From: Lachnospiraceae bacterium
GTDB lineage: Bacteria; Bacillota; Clostridia; Lachnospirales; Lachnospiraceae
DNA length: 64,000 nucleotides
Assembly: GCA_910575255.1 (NCBI GenBank)
Contig: CAJTEM010000027.1
Location: 1-64,000, forward strand
Direction of reading: 5' to 3'
Shown one piece after another: positions 40,682 to 49,074 of this stretch. Position 1 is the stretch's first letter. Each line of letters starts with the position of its first letter. The translations under genes were made by a program, and so were the position numbers. The notes beneath the pieces were generated by a model that had not been told where the DNA came from, searched no databases, and worked only from the letters and a program-made list of their open reading frames with translations.

Positions 40682-42007
40682 TTATTGGCTATTAGCTAAG
40701 GCTGCATCAATCTTATCAAGAGCCTCTGTTGGCTGATATGTTCCCTGAAGCACACCGAAGATACCATCATACAATGCTTCCTGAACTGCGGAAGATACCG
40801 TAAGGTCTGGCGCTGCCTCCGGACTTCCCCATCCGTTTGCAAGAGCTTCAATCATAGCATTCATAGAATACTGTGTGCCGGAAGCCGTTACTCCTTCATA
40901 GCTTGTAGCCGGGAAAATAGAGCCTTTATAGGAAATCATTGCTGCCTCTTCTCCATAATAGAATTTCAGGAATTCATAGACACCTTCTTTCAAATTTTCA
41001 TCATCTGCAACAGCCGCACTAACACCGATTGGCGCTGACGGAACCTTCATAACAATTTCCTGATTGCTCTGTGTATCAGTAAATCTCGGTCCCCACCAAA
41101 ATCCAATCTTATCTCCAATGTTCTCATCAAATTCTCCACAATCCCACTGCCCGGTTCCAAACATTGCTGCATGTCCCTCATTAAATAACTGCTTCGCGTC
41201 AAAATACTCGATCGTAGCCATATTCTCCGGAAACGCACCTGCATCTTTCATACCTTGAAGTTTCTCAAAGCAAGCGGTAAGTTCTTTATTATTGAATTTA
41301 TCACTACCATTCAAAATGTTTTCAATATTATCTGCCCATCCATATCTTGCAAGAAACTCATTGAACTCCCACATCGCAAATGCACTGTTCTTGCTTCCGA
41401 TCGCAAGCGGTGTAATCCCGCTTTCTTTCAGCTTCCCGATCATCTCAATAAATTCTTCGTATGTAGTCTCGTCTGTCGGATACGCAACCTCTGCTTTATC
41501 AAACAGTTCTTTGTTATAGAAAATACCTTGTACGTTACACTGATACGGAAGTCCGAACTGTCCATTATCATCCTTAAAGGCTGCTTCCATACCACCAAGA
41601 GCTGCTTTAACATCTGCATTTTCATCAAGGAATTCTGTCAAATCCAACAAAACGCCTGCTTCGCTATACTCTGAAGTCTCTGAGCCTTCAATCCAGAAAA
41701 TCTGGGGCAATGTTCCGTCTTCAGCTTTCAATTTCATATTCTTTGAATGAGTCTCTGTATCTGCCGCTTCAAATTCTACTTTATATTTTCCCTCATTTGC
41801 TTGATTAAAGGCTTCAACGATATTATATGTAACCGATTCCTGTTCAGCCGGATTTGCTACATGGATACCGAACTTAATAACTATCGCACCACTTTCGTCG
41901 GTCTTAACTTCTTCTGCCCCTCCTCCTGAGCAGCCTGTCAGCAAGCCAAGCGTCATCATTCCGATTGTTACTGCTGACAGTAATCTTTTGAAATTTTTGT
42001 TCTTCAT
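40682..42007 (-). CDS. Extracellular sugar-binding lipoprotein (family 1)
   Basis: A 441-aa substrate-binding protein. The signal peptide with lipobox LTGC (TIGMMTLGLLTGCSGGG) is followed by an SBP_bac_1 fold: IVIKFGIHVANPAEQESVTY, IFWIEGSETSEY, FGLPYQCNVQGIFYNKELFD. It delivers oligosaccharides to the two permeases. GGAGG is 5 nt before the ATG. First gene of the operon, downstream of the LacI operator array. Confidence 0.92.
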   Translation of the reverse strand: MKNKNFKRLLSAVTIGMMTLGLLTGCSGGGAEEVKTDESGAIVIKFGIHVANPAEQESVTYNIVEAFNQANEGKYKVEFEAADTETHSKNMKLKAEDGTLPQIFWIEGSETSEYSEAGVLLDLTEFLDENADVKAALGGMEAAFKDDNGQFGLPYQCNVQGIFYNKELFDKAEVAYPTDETTYEEFIEMIGKLKESGITPLAIGSKNSAFAMWEFNEFLARYGWADNIENILNGSDKFNNKELTACFEKLQGMKDAGAFPENMATIEYFDAKQLFNEGHAAMFGTGQWDCGEFDENIGDKIGFWWGPRFTDTQSNQEIVMKVPSAPIGVSAAVADDENLKEGVYEFLKFYYGEEAAMISYKGSIFPATSYEGVTASGTQYSMNAMIEALANGWGSPEAAPDLTVSSAVQEALYDGIFGVLQGTYQPTEALDKIDAALANSQ

Positions 42008-42045
42008 ACTTTCCTCCTTCTTTTATACAGTACATTGCTTGTTGT

Positions 42046-42239
42046 GGAACCCGTTCCATATGCGCTAAAAAAAAGAGTGTCATTCTCTGCGGAACCCATT
42101 CCACATTCACTAAAAAGTTTGTAATCTGCCCGGCGCGGAACCCGTTCCATATGCACTAAAAAAAGAGTGCCATTCTCTGCGGAACCCATTCCACATTCAT
42201 TAAAAAGTTTGTAATCCACCCAGCATGGAACCCGTTCCA
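42046..42239. promoter_or_regulatory. Array of five LacI-type operators in a tandem repeat
   Basis: Five 14-bp palindromes of type [TC]GGAACCC[GA]TTCCA begin at 42046, 42090, 42136, 42180 and 42226, spaced 44, 46, 44 and 46 bp. Odd sites read CCCG and even sites CCCA in the centre, showing a duplicated 90-bp unit (42046-42135 and 42136-42225). The array lies between the LacI gene and the operon it should control, with the first site about 40 bp before the binding-protein start. Confidence 0.85.
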
Positions 42240-42378
42240 TACTGGGTAAAAAATAAAATCTAAAAGAAGCGCCTCTTTGATTTATCCAGTTTCCATTCTA
42301 TTACTCTTTTCCGGCTTTGTCAATCAATTTTTACAATTATTTTAAGCCTTGTTATTTTTATTTGAAAAATATGATTTG

Positions 42379-43362
42379 TCAAATAACTGTTGTATCCCCT
42401 TTTCTTAATTCTACATCCAGTACTACATTTTTATCTTGATAGATTCTGCCGCCAATCAACCTATGAATCAAATGGACAGATTCCTTTGCCAGACCTTCTA
42501 TTGGCTGTACAACTGCAGTCATCCTCGGTTCTACCACTTCTGTTATATAGGTTCCGTCATATGATACGAACTTAACGTCTCCTGGAACTTTCCTGTGGCT
42601 ACGTATCGTCTCATTCATGCACTCAATCGCCGGACCGTCACCTCCAAAAACGCCGTCAAATTCAATTCCTTTTGAGAATACGTCTTTAACGATTTTCCTA
42701 TAATATCCGAAATCAAACCGGTTCCACTCCAACTCATAACAAGTCGTAGAAATGTTATGCTCCTTCATAACACGCTCAAATTCGTAATGCCTCTCAAGAT
42801 AAGGTGACTCAACCTCCGTTCCCCCCTTAAAATGCAGGATTTTCTTACAGCCGTTGGCAATCAGTGTCTCTGCTGCCAGCCGTCCTCCTTTTTTATGATC
42901 AACCGAAACCACCGGTATATTTTCTCCCAGATAACGGTCAAGGGCAACAATAGGTTTTTGAATCTTTTTATACATCTCCACATCCAGAGTATGTACACCT
43001 GCGATAACCCCGTCCACAATATGACGCCTGAGCATATCGAGATACTCAAGTTCAGCATTACTTTCCTTTTCCGTATTACAAAGCATCATCTTAAATCCAT
43101 ATTTGTAAAGTTCCGCCTCGGCATAACCCACAAACTCCGAAAAAAAGGGATTTGAGATATTCGGGACAAGAACCGCTATGATCCCGGTCTTTTTATGATA
43201 CAAATTCCTCGCCAGTTCATTGGGCGTATAGTCCAACTTCTTCATAGCTTCCTCAAGCTTTACTCTGGTTTCCTCAGATACATAACCACTTTCATTCAAA
43301 AATCTTGACACTGTCCCAACTCCTACACCCGCCTCTTTTGCAACATCTCTGATACTTGCCAT
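42379..43362 (-). CDS. LacI family regulator of the fructan locus
   Basis: A 327-aa repressor. HTH at residues 3-25 (SIRDVAKEAGVGVGTVSRFL), hinge helix TPNELARNL, then a periplasmic-binding-like sugar domain (KKTGIIAVLVPNISNPFFSE, DGVIAGVHTL, PIVALDRYLGENIPVVSVDH, DGVFGGDGPAIECM). It presumably binds the five operators just downstream and is released by a fructose-containing ligand. GGAGG-like AAAGGAGG is about 7 nt before the ATG. Confidence 0.9.
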   Translation of the reverse strand: MASIRDVAKEAGVGVGTVSRFLNESGYVSEETRVKLEEAMKKLDYTPNELARNLYHKKTGIIAVLVPNISNPFFSEFVGYAEAELYKYGFKMMLCNTEKESNAELEYLDMLRRHIVDGVIAGVHTLDVEMYKKIQKPIVALDRYLGENIPVVSVDHKKGGRLAAETLIANGCKKILHFKGGTEVESPYLERHYEFERVMKEHNISTTCYELEWNRFDFGYYRKIVKDVFSKGIEFDGVFGGDGPAIECMNETIRSHRKVPGDVKFVSYDGTYITEVVEPRMTAVVQPIEGLAKESVHLIHRLIGGRIYQDKNVVLDVELRKGDTTVI

Positions 43363-43696
43363 GCATTTTTCCTCCTTTCCTTACAATTTTCTAATTCTAT
43401 TTTAGAAGATTTTAAGCAAAAGTCAAACGAAACTTTAAGTATTTATTAGTCATAGATGTCAGTGGTTGTACCGAAACTTCTATTATACCGAGGCTTACGG
43501 AGCAGCCACTGTATTTCAACGATTTTTTAAGATAATTCGGTATAACATTTTCTCCAAGATCCGGCAATCTTGCTGGCGCCTCATCGAACAGATGCTCAAA
43601 CTCGGTATAATACTTCTCGCACAAAAACAGCGTATCCATGATAATAGACAGGGCAGACAGGATAATGTCTGACTATTATCAAAGGAGGGTGTGTTA
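43363..43696. other. Intergenic, probable element remnant
   Basis: A minus-strand open frame at 43412-43639 (LFLCEKYYTEFEHLFDEAPA) has no ribosome site and is not recognised. An inverted repeat GATAATAG (43640-43647)/CTATTATC (43673-43680) lies just before a ribosome site. Confidence 0.3.
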
Positions 43697-43795
43697 ATGT
43701 CGCCCTTTTTCAAGGATATGGCGGTATCAAATGCTTTAAAGCATTGGGAGGTATCGCTGTGTCCTTATTTATTTTTCAACTTTCTGAACCGTTAA
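43697..43795 (+). CDS. Possible 32-aa leader or small protein
   Basis: ATG with AAAGGAGG 8-9 nt upstream; product MSPFFKDMAVSNALKHWEVS... ends after 32 codons, directly followed by A-rich/GC-rich DNA. Possibly a small gene of the element whose later genes follow. Not recognised. Confidence 0.3.
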   Translation: MSPFFKDMAVSNALKHWEVSLCPYLFFNFLNR

Positions 43796-43930
43796 AAAAA
43801 GCCCGCCCCCTTGGAAGGATAATTACGGCACTCAACATGAAATAATTCAGCCCGAAAACAACAATGTACTTTCATGCGCCCGAATGGCTCTATGCTGTCC
43901 GGGCGCATTTCTGTTTCTATGGAACAGCCT

Positions 43931-43951
43931 CGGGCCAATCTGGCCCGAAGC
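43931..43951. repeat. CGGGCCA palindromic repeat, copy 1
   Basis: CGGGCCA-ATC-TGGCCCG plus AAGC; 7-bp perfect arms. Lies about 75 nt upstream of the start of the sigma-like gene. Copies 2 and 3 at 44501 and 45168. Confidence 0.75.
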
Positions 43952-44023
43952 CCGGCCCCGGTGCCGTTCCCCACCGCCTCCGTTCCGGTAACTCATTCAC
44001 CAAACACCGAAACGGAGGTAAAC

Positions 44024-44446
44024 ATGGCTATCATCAATCTTCGGGATTTTTACCCGTATTATACAATGGATTCTTTCATCGAAGTGCCTGACGAGGTAGC
44101 GGAGGCAATGGCAGAGTTTGACCGCAAGGAGGCAGCCTACCGTCTGCGTACATACCGCCACAAGGCCTATTATTCCCTTGACCGGGAGGATGGCATTGAG
44201 CACTCGGTCTTGTTCATTGCTCTTTCTCCATGTGAAATTTACGAGCGCAAAGTCACCATGCAAGAACTCCATGCGGCCATTTCCAGTCTGCCCGACAAAC
44301 AGGCCAAACGTATCTACGCCCATTTCGTCCTCGGCATGAGCAAGACCGACATTGCCAGGGCCGAAGGCGTGGACGAAAAGGTGGTGCGCCTGGCAATCGA
44401 GCGCGGGCTTCGGAACATGGAAAAATTTTTAAAAAATAATTTCTAA
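44024..44446 (+). CDS. Integrative-element sigma-like regulator
   Basis: A 140-aa protein typical of conjugative elements: IINLRDFYPYYTMDSFIEVP, RTYRHKAYYSLDREDGIEHS, and a C-terminal region-4-like helix-turn-helix (ISSLPDKQAKRIYAHFVLGM, TDIARAEGVDEKVVRLAIER). GGAGG lies 8 nt before the ATG. Likely the cargo regulator of the element whose recombinase remnant follows at 45.5 kb. Confidence 0.8.
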   Translation: MAIINLRDFYPYYTMDSFIEVPDEVAEAMAEFDRKEAAYRLRTYRHKAYYSLDREDGIEHSVLFIALSPCEIYERKVTMQELHAAISSLPDKQAKRIYAHFVLGMSKTDIARAEGVDEKVVRLAIERGLRNMEKFLKNNF

Positions 44447-44500
44447 GGTGTACCGAAAAAGCCTGAAAAATGAAATGGTATATGAAAGGCGGAGGCGCCC

Positions 44501-44521
44501 CGGGACAAACTGGCCCGAAGC
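44501..44521. repeat. CGGGCCA palindromic repeat, copy 2
   Basis: CGGGACA-AAC-TGGCCCG plus AAGC, one arm mismatch; followed like copy 3 by GTGGA. Confidence 0.7.
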
Positions 44522-44876
44522 GTGGACGGACCTTTCCGGCAGATTGAAAACTGAATAGAAAGATACCCGGATACGAAGGGTGGATGTGCCAGGCGACAGG
44601 CCCGCCGTGACTTCCGTTTCCATTGTGGTTTTCACTTTGGGGGCGGGAATAGCGATAAAGCCCATGCCGCAGGCGGGGCCATGGCTGGCTCCGCCGGATA
44701 AGGCACAGAACCCGGATACTTGCGTTCAGTCACAGTCCGAGCGCCACCGCGGCCCTGCAAGCCGTGAGCCGTCGCAGGCAATGAGGACGCCTTGCCATAA
44801 GAATGGGGAGAGTTGAGACACTATGGGGTGGACAAGCCTACACCCGTCCGGGGAATCTGTTTTACAAAAACCATCG

Positions 44877-44954
44877 GGGAGCCGCCCGCTCTCACTGTCT
44901 TGTGACAGGCCAACTAAAACGGTGCGGCTCCCTGAACTTTTTTGAAAGGAAATG
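44877..44954 (+). terminator. Terminator / attenuator before the 67-aa gene
   Basis: GGGAGCCGC (44877-44885) pairs with GCGGCTCCC (44934-44942), followed after a few bases by TTTTTT (44948-44953). It lies only about 10-20 nt before the ribosome site of the next gene, so it may be a regulatory attenuator. Confidence 0.6.
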
Positions 44955-44960
44955 TAGATC

Positions 44961-45164
44961 ATGGAGAAATCTTTGCAGGAAATCCAGGACATGCTGACAG
45001 ACAGATGGAGCAATAACGCCTGCCGCGGTTATATTATCAAGGCGATGGAAAGCTGCGGCTATAAGTCAAAGGACATCTGGGAGGTTCTTATGGAACTGTA
45101 CGAAGTGTTTGACTTCTGCTCCGTGGAGGAAGCGGCGGCCTATTATGAACACTGGCAGCCCTGA
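44961..45164 (+). CDS. Small helical protein of the integrative element
   Basis: A 67-aa acidic helical protein (EKSLQEIQDMLTDRWSNNAC, GYIIKAMESCGYKSKDI). AAAGGAAAT about 10 nt before the ATG. Proteins of this type sit beside the sigma-like and recombinase genes in Clostridial elements; function unknown. Confidence 0.6.
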   Translation: MEKSLQEIQDMLTDRWSNNACRGYIIKAMESCGYKSKDIWEVLMELYEVFDFCSVEEAAAYYEHWQP

Positions 45165-45167
45165 CCC

Positions 45168-45188
45168 CGGGCCAAGCTGGCCCGAAGC
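45168..45188. repeat. CGGGCCA palindromic repeat, copy 3
   Basis: CGGGCCA-AGC-TGGCCCG plus AAGC, immediately after the 67-aa gene and 113 nt before the next small gene. Confidence 0.75.
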
Positions 45189-45300
45189 GTGGAGAAAGAC
45201 GAAGGGGCAGCGCTCTTTGCCGGGCGCTGACTTTTCGTGTTTCCCCACAGGACAAGAGGGAAACGGAAGGCTTCAACCCCGATTCGGAAAGGAGGCCCAG

Positions 45301-45477
45301 ATGGTACAATCTGTAACCTACCAGAGAGAAACAAGGACCGTCCCCTTCCAGGGAAAGACTATTGTGCTGGAAAGCCTTACCCCGGTGCTTTCCCCGAAAG
45401 AGAAGGAAAGACGGAAAAAAGAGATTGAGCGCTGTCTGTATGACGTGTTCAGCAAGTACCGCCAGAGCCGGTGCTGA
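45301..45477 (+). CDS. Small basic protein of the integrative element
   Basis: A 58-aa protein: beta-rich start (SVTYQRETRTVPFQGKTIVL) and helical C-terminus (SPKEKERRKKEIERCLYDVF). GGAGG lies 5 nt before the ATG. This type of small protein directly precedes the site-specific recombinase gene in such elements. Confidence 0.6.
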   Translation: MVQSVTYQRETRTVPFQGKTIVLESLTPVLSPKEKERRKKEIERCLYDVFSKYRQSRC

Positions 45478-45488
45478 CCCCGACAACA

Positions 45489-45517
45489 TTGCCCTCCGGG
45501 GCTATCAATGGTATAAT
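45489..45517 (+). promoter_or_regulatory. Promoter of the recombinase remnant
   Basis: TTGCCC (45489-45494) and TATAAT (45512-45517), 17-bp spacer. About 40 nt downstream a ribosome site (GAAAGGAGCC) precedes an out-of-frame ATG. Confidence 0.6.
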
Positions 45518-45563
45518 ATACTTGTAAGGTTGGTAGCTCCATTCCCATAGGAAAGGAGCCTAC

Positions 45564-46859
45564 AATGAACACTACAAGCTGGACCGGATCAGCCGCTCCA
45601 TTCTGGATTTTGCGAACATGATGGAGCTGTTCCAGGAGTATGACGTGGAGTTCGTTTCCTCCACGGAAAAGTTCGACACCTCCACCCCAATGGGGCGGGC
45701 CATGCTGAATATCTGCATTGTGTTCGCCCAGCTGGAACGGGAGACCATCCAGAAGCGCGTCACGGACGCCTACTATTCCCGGTGCCTGAAAGGCTTCCAT
45801 ATGAGCGGCCAGGCCCCCTACGGCTTCCGGCTGGAGCCGACCACGGTTGAGGGCATCCGCACAAAAATGATGGTGCCCGACCCGGCAGCCGCCGACCATG
45901 TACGCCTGATGTTTGAGATGTACGCCGAGCCCGGGACCTCCTTCGGGGACATCAGCCGGTACTTTGAGGAAAACGACATCAAAGTTCACGGGAAATCGCT
46001 GTTCCGTCCCTTCCTCTCCCAGCTGCTCCGCAACCCGGTATATGCGCAGGCAGACCTGGAATTGTATGAGTTCTTCAAAAGCTAGGGGGCGGCAGTCGTC
46101 AATGACGCCGCCGACTTCGCCGGGACAAACGGCTGCTATCTCTACCAGGGGCGGGACGTGAAGGAGGACAAGGACAGGAGCCTGAAAGACCAGATACTTG
46201 TTATCGCTCCCCATGAAGGGCTGGTTTCTTCTGACACCTGGCTGAAATGCCGAAAAAAGCTCATGGCGAACATCACCTTCCAGAACGGGAGGAAGGCCCG
46301 GAACACATGGCTGGCCGGTAAAGTGAAATGCGGAAAATGCGGCTATGCTTTAAAAGTCACCCGCAACCCTTCTGGCTATGAATACCTCCGGTGCAATAAA
46401 CGGTCCGACCACAAGGGCTGTCCGGGGTGCGGCACTCTCCGAAAGGCAGAATTTGAACAGTTCATTTTCACGGCTATGGGAGAGAAATTCCGGGATTTCA
46501 AACACCTCCGGGGCGGTGAGGAAAAGGCCAATCCGAAATTGACCGCCTATCAAGTGGAGCTGGCACAGGTAGAGGCGGAAATTGAAAAGCTCCTTGATAC
46601 GCTGACCGGGGCAAACGCCACCCTGCTTGCCTACGCCAACAAGAAAATCGAGGAACTGGACACGCGCCGCCAGAAAATCACAAAGGCGATTGCCGATTTA
46701 TCCGTGGAGACCATTTCCCAGCAGCAGATTGATTTGCTGTCCGGCTATCTGGACGACTGGGAGAATATCAGTTTTGAGGATAAGAGGAAAGCCACGGATG
46801 GCTTGATTTCATCAATCAGCGCAACCAGCGAGTATGTAAAAATAGAGTGGAAAATCTGA
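45564..46859 (+). pseudogene. Large serine recombinase, N-terminally truncated and amber-interrupted
   Basis: The frame enters in the catalytic domain after the serine (KLDRISRSILDFANMMELFQ, then MGRAMLNICIVFAQLERETI, the conserved E-R helix), runs through the recombinase domain (GFHMSGQAPYGFRLEP, GTSFGDISRYFEEN) to a TAG at 46083-46085, and continues in the same frame with the zinc-ribbon (CGKCGYALKV then YLRCNK and GCPGCG), coiled coil and C-terminus. The first ~70-90 residues, with the nucleophile serine, are missing. Both lesions make it inactive; it explains why the element is fixed. Confidence 0.82.
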
Positions 46860-46923
46860 CTTTTCCACTCTGCATATCTGAAACATTTCTTTATATCGTT
46901 TGTAGCCCCTTGTACACTGATGT

Positions 46924-47102
46924 TTACATACGATGAAAATACCCTGTTTGCTATACAAACGATCTATGATGGAGGGGCCAGATCTGAAATGTCAGAGGCA
47001 ACAGCGGTGGACCTGGCATCCGGCCAGTTCATTCGGGTATGGGGAAGTCCTTCCGGCAGCGGACTGAAAGCAACCCAGATTTGTATTGTAAAAGTGGTCT
47101 GA
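46924..47102 (+). pseudogene. Copy of the C-terminal 59 codons of the lipoprotein
   Basis: Almost identical to 29345-29523 (a handful of base differences, e.g. GCAGAC to GTGGAC). It starts abruptly without signal peptide. The duplicate continues through the terminator. Confidence 0.88.
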
Positions 47103-47112
47103 ACCATTGCCT

Positions 47113-47162
47113 GCCCTCTTTTGATAAGGAGAAAACCCTTGTCAGGAGAGGGCAGTTTTTCT
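47113..47162 (+). terminator. Duplicated terminator
   Basis: GCCCTCT (47113-47119) and AGAGGGC (47147-47153) with TTTTT (47156-47160); copy of 29534-29581. Confidence 0.75.
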
Positions 47163-47497
47163 TAAATAAAACCTTTATTGCCTGCATTTCTTTGATAAAT
47201 CTAGCATGTCTTAAAAAATTTTGCAAAAAGGTCGCCTTTCGTCTTCCGATTGCGTGTCATAAGTATAACAGCATCCAGCCAAAGGATACCCGGAAAGATT
47301 TTCGGGCACGGATGTAGTTCGCAGAGACATCTTCTTGTCCGGCATAAGACGGGCAAGAAGCATCGGGCGTCCGACCGATGTGGAAAACCGGACAACAACG
47401 GACTTACAAGTAAGCTTGACGTCTGCTGTTATCCAATTTTCCCCGCCCTGCGAACGGTAACGGGAATTCTTCCAGGTCCAGGTATTTTGAGCGATGG
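47163..47497. other. Region without recognised gene
   Basis: Both strands carry short open frames, none with a ribosome site or a recognised motif. Probably part of the decayed cluster. Confidence 0.35.
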
Positions 47498-48093
47498 ATG
47501 TGGAACAGGAAGGAGATGGAAAGATATGGACCTGGAAGCGGCAGTAAGGAAACACGGCGAGATGCTGTACCGGAGGAAAACAGCAAGAATCCCGTATTGC
47601 CCCCATTATCTGCTGAAGCGCAGACGATAGATTATAAGGGGAGCATACCGATTGACTATCTCACGGCATCTGCGGACGCCGTCTATTTAGTAAGCAGGGA
47701 TCAGGACGGGGACTCGAAATCCTGAAAATGAAGCCAGGGGAGGCTGACGGGGAGACCCTGCCAGTGACGGCGCCGGATGGGATGGTGTTTTCCGTCATGA
47801 CCACAGACGAACAGGGGAACCTGTATGTGGTGGCGGAGGATAGGTGCATTGGGGTAGTGATAAGGGATGATGAGTTTGACTCCCCTACAGAACACTGTGA
47901 AGTATGGAGGATCAGCCCGTTTGGTGAGGTGATGGCAAAACTGGACGTTTCCAAATATATCAAGAAGGAGGTCTTCTCCCCTCGTATAATCGCAGTGTCA
48001 GGAAATGGGGATATTTACCTTTCCACACAGGAGAATGGGACAGCAGTGCCGGCCTTTGATGCGGAAGGGAACTTCCTGAATAATATACGGTAG
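47498..48093 (+). pseudogene. Beta-propeller-like protein, frameshifted remnant
   Basis: Two adjacent frames join across a shift near 47715: first SIPIDYLTASADAVYLVSRD, then MVFSVMTTDEQGNLYVVAED, WRISPFGEVMAKLDV and IIAVSGNGDIYLS. Repeated short strands with D-G-N/G-N-L-Y-V turns suggest NHL/PQQ-type propeller blades. No start is seen; it runs directly into an amidase fragment. Confidence 0.5.
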
Positions 48094-48230
48094 TCCTGGA
48101 TGCCGGACACGGCGGGGAGGCTGGAGGAACCGTGGAGCAGACGGCCATGGAAAAGGAGACCAATCTGGCTGTTGTGTTGAAAATGAGAGAACTGCTGGAG
48201 AACCAGGGCTTCCCAGATTTGGTCAATAGA
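48094..48230 (+). pseudogene. Amidase_3 fragment
   Basis: VLDAGHGGEAGGTVEQTAME and TNLAVVLKMRELLENQGF correspond to residues about 98-140 of the amidase at 29632. The rest of the domain, including the catalytic glutamate, is deleted. Confidence 0.8.
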
Positions 48231-48259
48231 GCGATAATAAAAGAAACTACCAGAAAGGA

Positions 48260-48863
48260 AACGATCAGTGGGTTGTGGTCAGGACGCTGTATGACAGCGG
48301 TACGGAGAAGGAAGTGATTAAAAAAATCAGTGGTATCCCCCTCCAGGCAGCAGAGGAAGATGCCCTCTCCCGGATGGAGCCTCCTTTTTACGGGTTCTGG
48401 ATCAGCGGTCAGGATGGCTTTGATATTTCCGTGGCGGCCTCCAGCGGTGTCTGACTTAAAAATGACGGGGCGTTTATCGTCATACCATACTATTTTCCTT
48501 CTGAAAGCGGATGAACAGACAGCAGAAAGCCCGGAGGGTCTGACTATGACGGTGGAGGACATCGGGACAAGTGAGATTACGGTACGGATTGCCAATAACA
48601 GCGGGGAAGAATTTTCTTACGAGGAATACTTTTCCCTTCAGAAGCAGATAGACGGCCAGTGGTATACGATACCGGTAAGGGAGGATAACGTAGGATTCCA
48701 GGATATCGCCCATATCCTTCCGGATGGGGAGAGCGTCAGTGAAACCTATAACCTTGACCTGTACGGCACGCTGGAACCGGGGATATACCGGCTGGTGATG
48801 AAAATGTTGAGCGCTGAGTTTCTGGTGGGCCATGGGAGGGTGGCAGGAACAGAAGGGGAATAA
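48260..48863 (+). pseudogene. Ig-like membrane protein, broken paralogue
   Basis: Homologous to 30780-31474: TLYDSGTEKEVIKKISGIPL, then frame breaks around 48455-48490, then a long intact stretch (LTMTVEDIGTSEITVRIANN, EEYFSLQKQIDGQWYTIPV, VGHGRVAGTEGE). The N-terminal anchor is missing. Confidence 0.8.
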
Positions 48864-49074
48864 ACGCTGTTAAAAACAGCATGGAGAAGGGATGTAACAG
48901 AAAATGCAAAGTCCTTAAAGGAGGGACATTCGACATATGATATGTGTTGGATGTCCTGTTTTTGTTTAATAACTTCATTGAGATATATGAGAAAATATCT
49001 CATATATCGTTTACAAAACTAAAAAAATGAGTATAATAGATATTGAAAGACATATAAACTGGAGGGAAAAAGAG
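48864..49074. other. Leader region of the defence-like operon
   Basis: AT-rich. Inverted repeat near 48915-48957 (AAGGAGGGACATTCGACATA against TATGTGTTGGATGTCCTGTT, partial). No gene. Confidence 0.3.

Larger units (their letters stand above)
44447..44960. other. Non-coding stretch of the element
   Basis: GC-rich, without a convincing gene. Contains palindromic repeat copy 2 (44501-44521) and the terminator at 44877-44954. Open frames here lack ribosome sites. Confidence 0.4.

Noticed and set aside
42046-42239. CRISPR array
   Set aside because: The repeats are 14-bp palindromes in a 90-bp duplicated unit, so the intervals are copies of each other and not unique spacers; no cas genes.
42004-42240. 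Repetitive minus-strand open frame upstream of the binding protein
   Set aside because: It is the operator array read as protein; the repetition comes from the tandem DNA repeat.
43412-43639. Minus-strand 75-codon frame between LacI and the element genes
   Set aside because: No ribosome site and no family recognised; it might be an element remnant, but I cannot support it as a gene.
44803-44997. A 64-codon plus-strand frame before the 67-aa gene
   Set aside because: No ribosome site, and it contains the terminator hairpin and overlaps the next gene.
7753-46085. Recoding of TAG (amber) as a sense codon, since two genes carry in-frame TAG
   Set aside because: Several intact genes end in TAG (for example at 9895), the two interrupted genes carry other damage, and no suppressor tRNA is seen.
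47201-47606. Minus-strand open frames at 47.2-47.6 kb
   Set aside because: No start signal and no recognisable motif; they lie in the decayed cluster.
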